64,000 bases of DNA from Ustilaginoidea virens. Its lineage: Eukaryota > Ascomycota > Sordariomycetes > Hypocreales > Clavicipitaceae. Location of the stretch: assembly GCF_000687475.1 (NCBI RefSeq), contig NC_057316.1:4898001-4962000 (forward strand), in the 5' to 3' direction. A program made the position numbers and the translations under genes. The notes beneath the pieces were generated by a model, which saw only the letters and a list, made by a program, of their open reading frames with translations, searched no databases and was not told where the DNA came from. This document shows positions 56,395-64,000 of the stretch, piece by piece. Position 1 is the stretch's first letter, and each line of letters begins with the position of its first letter.

Positions 56395-59300
56395 ATGATG
56401 GATATCGTCGACGAACTCGTTATTCAACCTTTCCGCGAGGTGGTCGAAAAGGGAAAGCAGGCTGTAGCGAATGCGAATGCGAATGCGAATGCGAATGCGC
56501 GAGACTGCCGCCAAGACATGATCAAAGAAGCAGAGCGCCTCGTCAAAGTTGGCGAGAGAGGACTTTCACGCATCGAAACAAGCTGCAGGAAGCTACACAA
56601 CGAATACGGCAATGCTTTCATTATCGCGCTCAAGGAAAACGGTGAGCAGCTTTCTTTTCTCCCCCCCTTTTTTTTTTCTTCTTCTTTTTTTCTTGGCCCC
56701 CTGTTCATTTCTTTCGCAATATGCGCGGGTTTGACCTCGTTAATCGTCACTGCTACACATCCATATGAGTTTCCTTCATCAGCCTTGATGAAGCAAAGCC
56801 AGCTGATTCTCACCTTGCCAAACAGATGAGATAACCGAGTGTCGGAAACAGCTCACCGATTTGCTATGGGATTTCGAGGATTATATAGACCCCGACACCT
56901 TTGACGCAGTCAAGTTTCAAGAGCTGCAGGCTCTGAATCGCGAGGCCGCGCCCAAGGTATATAATCTTTTAATCACCATGAAACTCGAAGCGTCCAGTCT
57001 ACTTTACTCCCAGCTATCGCCTCCCTCCTCTCCGCACCCATCAACTCTTTCTCCAATCCAGCCAACCCCGCAACATTCTTTTCCTTTGATCCCATCACCA
57101 CAAGCATCAATGGCGGCATTTCACACCGATGCTCCATCCGTGGTGGAGCATCCAGAAGTCAAGGACGCTACAACGGAATTGCTTCGCTTGATATCAAGCA
57201 GCCAACTCTCCGAAATGGAAAGCCACGTGCCACAAGTCACCTTGAGTGCCGGAGAGCAACAAGACATGATAGCCTCTCCCTCTGAGCAGCCTATACCAGC
57301 ACCTCCGCGACCGCCCTCAGCAGATGCGTGGGATCCCCACGCCTCGCATTACCTTGACGACGGAAAATGGGACGATCAAAGCCTAGTTGATCAGAGGTCA
57401 ACGATATTCAGATCCGAGTCGCCCGTCGACCCAGCCCTTTCTCCAGTTTGTTCTATTAGCCCGCAGGGTCAGCTGCGAGGCTCAGAGCAATCCTTTGCAA
57501 GTGTGGTGGGAATGTCCGATAATGATACTGAAGATTACAGCGACTACCGACACTCCGGGTCTAGCACGCAGTCGAGTTTTTCAACTGCCACCAGTATTGC
57601 AACCTCCCGTTCAAAACTATCCACACTGTCTCCAACCATTCCTGAAGAGGGTATCCTGTCAATGAGTCACGGGCCACGTTATAATATCCAACCACTACAA
57701 CTGCGGCCTTTTCTTCCACCCCTTGGAAGGAGAGTTCCCAGCGGCTCGGTCACCAGACGAGTCGAAGATATGGGTCGACAATATGAAGCTCTGAGAAAAC
57801 CCCCAAGTGCGCCTCTCCCATCCCCGCCACCTTCTCGCCATTATGGCGGTGTAAAGAACAGTCCGACTCTTAGTCCTCGTTCTGGAACTAGTATACCTAG
57901 GGGCTCTCCGGGGCTTGACGCAGCTTCGAAACTGCCCAAGGCTGAGATGGAGTCTGGATTAATTCCAGTCGAGCCGGAAGCCGTGAGCGCTGAAGCTCAA
58001 GTCATTCTCTCCAAAAAAGACTGCACTATTGGGCCGAGCAGCACCTTTTTCAAGTACAAAGGATTTTGTGAAGGTGCCAAAGAGGTCGTCAGGGGTGAAA
58101 TTGGAGTAAAGAAGACAAAGAGGCCTGTAAGTTGAGGGATCCCACGGAGTCCGGAGGGCGGAATGGTCATTTCTCTTACCACATGGCATGCACAGGGATT
58201 TTCCACAGCCACCACCGTGGCGAAATGCACAGGCTGCTTGTTCGAGCTTGATTTTTCTCAAATCGAGGCCGACGTCAACAAGGAAGGTACGCAATACTGT
58301 CTGTCGCAAACGCTTCAGACGACAGAACTGACGCTACGTCTCTCTCTAGACAAGGGCAACTTTTACAAAAGTGGCATCAACTACCGCCTGCGGTTTCTGC
58401 AGAAGAGTCATTTAGCTGCCAGGCGAGTTGATGATGTCTTGTACGCGTGCGTGTTTTGCGTGCGGGCAGGCCGTACTGTAGATGAGAGCGATGCCACGGT
58501 CTTTACCAACTCAAAGGCTCTTTTCCATCACTTGTCTCACCATCCAAGGCCGCTGCCCGAGGTCCCTGGCATCGCCGTCCTGGACGGAGGCAGCATCCCT
58601 GCGCATCTGAGGAACGACTACGATATTCACTTTCTGGAGCCACCCGCAGCCCATGCTGCGCAGCTGAACGTGTCGCAAATCGTTGGGAAGGCCACGGGCG
58701 TTGCCAAGGACCAATCGCGAAAACTGTATGGCCAACGTCTCTTGTTCGACAGAAGCCCCGCCTTGGAGCTCTGCCACGGCGCCAAGTTGACGGGAATAGA
58801 TTGGCCCGAGAAGCACAAGGGCGAATGGATCTTTGCATGGCATGACGGCGTCTACGCATCCGCGCCCGCCGACATCATCAAGCTCGACCCACCTGCCCCC
58901 GAAGACATCAAGATGGGAGGCAGCAGCATAGTTCGCGCCAAGGCTAGGTGGAAGTTCCAACAAAAGGACAAAGAGAAAGACAAGAGCCTGTGGTTGAAGT
59001 TTGACAAGAACGAGGCCATCACCAACATCAGCTGTAAGTGCATGCCCCGGTGACGCAAGCCAACAAAGCTACATGGCTCCCGGAGATTGACCAAATGCGG
59101 CCCTTAGACCCCTACCCGGAGTTTTGGTGCTGGTCTGGCACCAACGCGAAGGGCAAATGGGGCATTTTCCCCAAGGCTTTCCTGGAACCATGCACGATTC
59201 AGGAACTCAAGACTGAAGGCTCAGACCGTGCCTCCACTCTGTCCAGCGAAAAGAACAAGCCGTCCTCGGTGCTGTCCAAGTTTTCGTCTTCCAAAAAACG

Positions 59301-59397
59301 GGTACCCGGCCGACCACCCAGCATCGCGGAGTCGACGAGCAGCCGTGAAACACTGGCAAGTCAGTACAGCTCTAGCTTCTCAAGGGGTAGTAAGTGA
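56395..59397 (+). CDS. Uncharacterised protein with Cys-pair region and SH3-like tail
   Basis: Not assigned to a named family. Exons 56395-56641, 56826-58126, 58196-58286, 58350-59033 and 59108-59397 keep frame and give 870 aa. The N-terminal 130 residues look helical (LVKVGERGLSRIETSCRKLH, LTDLLWDFEDYIDPDTF) and include a short Asn-Ala repeat. Residues about 130-450 are Ser/Pro-rich and disordered. A conserved-looking globular region follows: FFKYKGFCEGAKEVVRGEIG, AKCTGCLFELDF and YACVFC, whose Cys pairs could bind zinc. The C-terminus has GEWIFAWHDGVYASAPADII and FWCWSGTNAKGKWGIFPKAF, both resembling SH3 ligand-face patterns. A 57-nt in-frame segment (56957-57013) has splice signals and may be removed (851 aa). 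A GTAAGT at 59390 could also add a different C-terminus. Function unknown; a scaffold role is a guess. Confidence 0.78.
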
Positions 59398-59858
59398 CGC
59401 TCTGAAATGGACTGGTCTTTTCTGAAACAGCCGCCCCAGTATCTAATGTACAGCATCAGACTTTATATGAAAACGACGGGAGGAAGAGAGATCCACGATT
59501 CTTGTACAAGGCTTCAGCTTTGAGGGATACGGATACCCCAACGCAATGCGTAGAATGTCGCGTGACGCCAGTTCTCTGGCTTTCTAGATGATTGATGTAC
59601 CCAACGATATACCCTGTCTGACGGTTTACGGTTTCGCATTGGTAGTTGATGGTTTGATGCAATCTTTTTTTTTTTTTTTTTTTTTGGTACCTTGATCTAG
59701 TTGGGTAGTGAGCCGTGCATTACAGCACCGTACTGCGATGTCAACGCGACTTGCGTGATGAGTGAATGAAGCTGGCATGTGTTGCAAGTCCACAACGTAG
59801 CTGGAGTCGGGACGATGGATGGCAAAAGGCCCCCCCCCCCCCCCCTCTTGGCTTTTGT

Positions 59859-60026
59859 CATGTCAATCCTATACTGCGAAGAGCACATTTACATTTGGCT
59901 GCGACTAGAAGCTTGCCTTGACACTGATTTTACACCCCGGGCTTGCTTTGACATGTCAATCCTATTACTGCGAAGAGCACATTTGGCTGCGACTAGAAGC
60001 TTGCCTTGCCTTGCCTTGCCACTGAT
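59859..60026. repeat. Imperfect tandem duplication, period about 93 bp
   Basis: Copy 1 (59859-59928) and copy 2 (59952-60026) share CATGTCAATCCTAT, then ACTGCGAAGAGCACATTT and GGCTGCGACTAGAAGCTTGC. Copy 1 has a 6-bp ACATTT insertion and copy 2 has two extra CTTGC units. Confidence 0.92.
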
Positions 60027-60469
60027 CGCCCTGGCTCGAGACTTGGCGGCTGCGCCAACAATAGGGGACAGGCTGGTGACTGACTCCTGAGCACTCCTCG
60101 TGATATCCTGGCACGCCAAGTCCGAGAAGCGACTTGAGGGCTTCGGACTAAAAGCCGCCGAGCCGGCGTGTCAGGCAGGTGCGGAGGAAATGAGCCTCTG
60201 AAAAAGGCAAGAACGTTTGACGTCTTGTCGATCCTACTAGTCGATCCTACTAGTCCAAGGTGGGGAACAAGCCGGAAGAAAGCAAAAGCAAAAGCAAAAG
60301 GAAAGAGTCGGTCCTCACTTGACATTCATCATCTGCCAATGCAACCCGGGCACCTGGTTGAAAAGACGTCTGAGGGTGGGGGAGAAGAAGAAACGGAGAG
60401 AGCCAAAAAAGCAATTGACTCGAAAAATGCTCTCAACACGACCCCATCAAGCAAGCTGCCTCGAAACTC

Positions 60470-60515
60470 GACCTCGACCTCGACCTCGACCTCGAAACTC
60501 GACCTCGACCTCGAC
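60470..60515. repeat. CTCGAC hexanucleotide array
   Basis: About seven CTCGAC units with one CTCGAAA interruption; non-coding as far as can be seen. Confidence 0.9.
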
Positions 60516-61644
60516 TTCGACATGGCCATCAAGGCTGCCAACGAGTAGGTAAGCAAGTACCCGACAAGTCGGCACCTACCTCCTGCTCCACGCTCTGCAA
60601 AATCTGTCCGTCAATGTAACCCAACATCAAGCAGGCTTCTTCTTTTGTTCCAAAGGCGCCAACGTGTTATGCGTAGTCGTGCACCATGTGCACGTGGCCT
60701 CATGGCGGTGGACGACGTCGTTCAACCGACTTGTCCGCCACCTGATGCGGCAGTTTGGCCTCGACGGGAAAACGAGCACTGGCACCCAACAAGCTTACTA
60801 CAGGTTTCCATGCCCTGTGCCATGCTATTTCATCCGCCAATACGACTTGTGCGCCCCCGTCTTCGTCGAGATGCCGAGCCGCTTGTGTCGACTTCGACTG
60901 CGTGCTTTGCCCTCTCACCTGCCTGGCAACTCTCGCATGCAACTGGGGTGGTACATGTTGTTGCATCGATGGCATCGACGACTTCACCGCTCCCGCAACT
61001 CGACGGAATGACCACGCTTCAGTACAACTCGAGAGTGGAATCATGTCTGACCTTGCTCCCAAACCTATTTTGCCTACCGCAATTGGAGGCCAGTCAAAAA
61101 CCAGTCCGGTTGGGATTGTGATCAACTCCTTGGGCTATATAGCCCCATGCATGTTTGACGACATTGTGCGCATGCAGCCGTCACCTGCATTTGTTTACAC
61201 ATGCGCTTGCAAGCGGAGAGTATACGCACTTGCAGCGACCGTGTGTATTCCAGGATTCCAGGGACAGACCTAACACGGGGTTTCTGGCTTGCTGCACGTG
61301 GAGCAGCACCCTGGCGTCGATTGACTTGATTCATGCCTACTGTCGGTGACAGCACGGGAACAAGGGCAATTCGATAATCACAAAAAGTCGGGATACGCAT
61401 CAGAAGACGAGGGCACGATCAGCGGCAGTGGCGGTCGGGGGCTTGGAACATTCAAGGCTTAAGCGCCAAGCTACCAAGCCCAGGGCAAAGCAACTGGACT
61501 TGGGCAGCTCTCGCTCTCGCTCTCGCACTCGCCGTGAAAGAGGTCATCTTCCGCTGAAACACCCGTGCCTGATTCAATCGGGCCATCAAACAATTCACGG
61601 CCAGGCTTGGGAGTCAGTCGGGACGGACGCAGCAGCCGCCCCCC

Positions 61645-61717
61645 AACCAACCAACCAACCAACCAACCAACCCCAAACCCTCTTCCCATCCATCCATCCA
61701 TCCATCCATCCATCCAT
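61645..61717. repeat. (CCAA)n and (CATC)n tetranucleotide arrays
   Basis: A CCAA run of about seven units is followed, after a short spacer, by seven CATC units. Confidence 0.92.
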
Positions 61718-63131
61718 TCGCCGCACCCCCCCGCATATCAATTAGCACAGCGTGTTCATGTCGCTGTCCATTACGAACAGTGTCAGACGACTACAACTGG
61801 ACCAGGACCTGCCAAGTCGAGAGGGTTGCTGAGGAAATGATGCATGCTTTTGCTGCGCGAAAATCCCTGAATCCCTTTCTTATTTTCGGTTCGTTGCACA
61901 GATCACAACTAGACCCATGACCCTGTGATATCATTTTTACTGTGGCGGGCAATCGCAGGGGCATTCTTTTGGCCTTTGCTGTGGCTGCGTCAAGATCAAG
62001 ATGGAGCATCCCAACTGGGCCCTTCTGGCATATTGGTAAGGCTCCGCTCCATTGTTCCAGCTTGCCGGCACAGGGGGCAATGCGGAGAAACTTGCCAAAT
62101 AGCAAGTTTGAGCTGGGAGCTGTCAAAGTTCGGGTTTGGGCTGCTTGCCGCCAGGAGTCCGGGGACCAGGACCTTGTCCCAAATTGGCGCGAAACCCTCT
62201 GGTCTCGCCAATCAAGTTCCGGCCTCCCCTGGCTCTATCGGGAGGCTACCGTCCGGTCGGGGGTTGCAGTGGACGCGCCGGCGTGCCAATGTTAGACAGG
62301 CTCAGCCGGGGGGTCAAGTCAAAGTCAAGCATGACTTCATGAGGCAGTACCTGTAGGAAGAAGAATCTGGCACGCCTGCGCTCGCCAATGTTGCCCGGCG
62401 CTCACCAACACACCCAGCAAAGGACGCCACCTGGGACGTCCCCCACGAATAGCCATGGCTAGCAGAATGGGCAGCCGACTTGGCTTTCAACCTGACCCCG
62501 GCACGCGATTCAAGGTCCGGGTGTCAGGGTGACAAACATAGCCAATGGTGTCATCAGGCGATCCGTGTGTAGGTAGGTATGTTATGTGCGCTCGTATACG
62601 GAGTAGTCAGCGTGGTCTCTCGTCCATCATGGATGGTGGACAGTGGTTGAGGGAGACGGACTGATTTCGTAACAGTTGGCAAGCGTTCATCTCTCTCACC
62701 TCGAGTGCTTCCCGCCCCGAAAATGCCTTGGTTTCTAAAATTGTATATCATGCATCCATTGCCGTCGTTGGCTCCCCCCATTTTCATATCACCAGGCTTC
62801 ACCCCATTGGATTTGCGGTCCTGACGTCTTTTACTCTTTGATTTCATTGAATATTGAACGTCCTAGTCCTGTCGATCTTGATTCACTTTTCTTTCAGCCC
62901 AAATAAGGGAAGAGAGCAAGAGCGTACGACGTTGATCACAGTCTCTCTGGCCAGCTACAGGCAATCCTATCCTCCTTCCCCTTCCTTTCTGGTATAGGGG
63001 ATAAACCAAGGGATAACCCAAGGGGATAGGCGGCTTCTCTGGCTTCTACAGCTTTTGCAGTCAATCTGTTGTTCCTCTGCCTTGCATCCTTTCATCAACT
63101 CTGGTTTTCTTTCCCGCAGCCTCGAAGCAGC

Positions 63132-64000
63132 ATGATGATGGATGGCAAGTTTTGGAGGTATATAGCCACCGCTGGAGGGATCTTTCTGGCAGCCAACGGG
63201 ATCCACGTGGAAGCAGCCAGTGCTCAGCATTATACCGACAGTGCGGTGGCGGCAATCAATGCCCTGAACCAGAAATGGTACAATGTGCAAACAGGCATCT
63301 GGGATGATGCCTGGTGGAACAGCGCGAACTCTCTTACGACCTTGGCCGACTTTGCCTCGCTGAGACTGGCCGAAGCCAACAGACTCAATCTTGGCGGATA
63401 CATACGCAACACGTTTATACAGGCACAAAAGACAAACGTCCAAACGATAAAAGACGTGACCAAGAACGGCATGGTTTCATCGAGATACTGCCTGGATCAC
63501 AAGGGCTGCATGAGCAAGAGGGACTTTATAGAAAAGCGAGGCTTTGCCCATTTCATCAACGAGTATTACGATGACGAGGGATGGTGGGCTCTTGCTCTGA
63601 TAAGATCGTTCGACGTTACCGGTGACTATCAATACCTCGAGGCTGCCAAAGACGTCTTTAACGATATGCAGACGGGACGAGGGACCAACTGCGGCGGCGG
63701 CATCTACTGGAACAAGGAGCGCAAATACGTCAACGCCATTTCCAACGAGCTCTATCTATCCGTCGCGGCATTCCTGGCTCGCCGGGCGCCGCAAAACGAA
63801 ACCTACCTGCGCACAGCAATCGACCAGTGGAAATGGTTCGAGAAGAGCGGCCTGATCAATTCCAAGGACCTGATAAACGATGGTCTGGACTCGAAATGCA
63901 ACAACAACGGCCTGCAAACCTGGAGCTACAACCAGGGCGTTGTTCTCGGAGGGCTCGCAGAACTCTTTCGACTAACGGGGGAGGGCGCATACCTCGAAAA
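63132..64000 (+). CDS. GH76 alpha-1,6-mannanase, N-terminal part (3' truncated by window end)
   Basis: Predicted secreted or GPI-bound glycoside hydrolase family 76 enzyme. These are alpha-1,6-mannanases, or the Dfg5/Dcw1-type proteins thought to link GPI mannoproteins into the wall. The frame is open from ATG 63132 to the end of the window, with 289 complete codons and no intron. Two further in-frame ATGs follow at once. A signal peptide is visible (FWRYIATAGGIFLAANG, cleavage likely near HVEA-ASA). GH76 blocks are IWDDAWWNSANSLTTLADFA, the catalytic Asp pair in YYDDEGWWALA (D147-D148), CGGGIYWN, AISNELYLSVAAFLA and TWSYNQGVVLGGLAELF. The remaining C-terminal part, which would show whether a GPI signal exists, is outside the window. 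Confidence 0.93.
   Translation, partial: MMMDGKFWRYIATAGGIFLAANGIHVEAASAQHYTDSAVAAINALNQKWYNVQTGIWDDAWWNSANSLTTLADFASLRLAEANRLNLGGYIRNTFIQAQKTNVQTIKDVTKNGMVSSRYCLDHKGCMSKRDFIEKRGFAHFINEYYDDEGWWALALIRSFDVTGDYQYLEAAKDVFNDMQTGRGTNCGGGIYWNKERKYVNAISNELYLSVAAFLARRAPQNETYLRTAIDQWKWFEKSGLINSKDLINDGLDSKCNNNGLQTWSYNQGVVLGGLAELFRLTGEGAYLE

Larger units (their letters stand above)
59398..63131. other. 3.7 kb region without a supportable gene
   Basis: 3' flank of the SH3-like gene, then mixed sequence. It holds a T tract (59664-59685), a C16 run (59830-59845), a local tandem duplication (59859-60026), a CTCGAC array (60470-60515) and CCAA and CATC tetranucleotide arrays (61645-61717). A TACGGAGTA motif lies at 62597. 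Frames of up to about 170 codons overlap on both strands without recognisable motifs. The last 250 bp are probably the promoter of the GH76 gene. Confidence 0.5.

Noticed and set aside
1..64000. tRNA or rRNA genes
   Set aside because: GTTCGA-type B-box sequences were seen inside coding exons or without a matching cloverleaf; none could be folded by eye into a tRNA. A covariance search would settle it.

Overview
The window is chromosomal DNA from a filamentous ascomycete, most likely a Sordariomycete of hypocrealean type. The signs are short spliceosomal introns (about 55-150 nt) with GTRNGT donors and CTAAC/CTGAC branch sites, GC-rich coding exons, long poly-T and poly-A tracts in flanks and introns, a full set of conserved fungal housekeeping genes, and cell-wall enzymes typical of moulds (a GPI-type GH16 glucanase with a WSC domain, and a GH76 mannanase). 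The species cannot be named from the sequence alone. All family names rest on recognised motifs; no database search was run.

Layout. 1-0.3 kb: the C-terminal end of a nuclear AT-hook protein. 2.7-4.5 kb: a CAX-type Ca2+/H+ exchanger (+). 5.2-11.2 kb: Iml1, the DEPDC5-type GATOR1/SEACIT subunit (-). 11.2-19.5 kb: a stretch with no supportable gene, rich in microsatellites and ending in an 81-nt T tract. 19.5-23.2 kb: a FNIP/Lst4-type folliculin-interacting protein (+). 23.9-26.7 kb: the DEAD-box helicase Dbp10 (-), divergent from a DNAJC8/Spf31-type J protein (27.3-28.1 kb, +), which in turn is convergent with the mitochondrial chaperone Mdj1 (28.7-30.4 kb, -). 32.0-32.7 kb: a SAP30-like histone deacetylase subunit (-). 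33.8-34.5 kb: a hotdog thioesterase (-), divergent from Pex12 (35.2-36.5 kb, +). 37.7-40.8 kb: the GH16-WSC protein (+). 41.3-42.5 kb: a calcineurin-like metallophosphoesterase (-), divergent from a TMEM16/anoctamin scramblase (43.3-46.0 kb, +). 46.9-49.3 kb: a decayed MFS transporter gene (+). 50.0-51.1 kb: a heavily frameshifted amidase relic (-). 51.1-56.4 kb: repeat-rich DNA with no supportable gene. 56.4-59.4 kb: a conserved-looking protein of unknown function with a possible SH3-like tail (+). 59.4-63.1 kb: no supportable gene. 63.1 kb to the end: the N-terminal part of a GH76 mannanase (+).

How the genes relate. Iml1 and the FNIP/Lst4 protein both act on the Rag (Gtr) GTPases that report amino-acid supply to TORC1 at the vacuole, and the adjacent CAX exchanger belongs to a family that mostly works at the vacuolar membrane. 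The other genes are mostly unrelated housekeeping functions: ribosome biogenesis, splicing, mitochondrial folding, chromatin, peroxisome import, lipid scrambling and cell wall. The adjacent transporter and amidase pseudogenes suggest a dispensable catabolic locus being lost. Two dispersed intergenic signatures stand out: at least eleven copies of the 9-mer TACGGAGTA/TACTCCGTA, and clusters of TAGGTACC-type repeats. Both were found only outside the exons called here.
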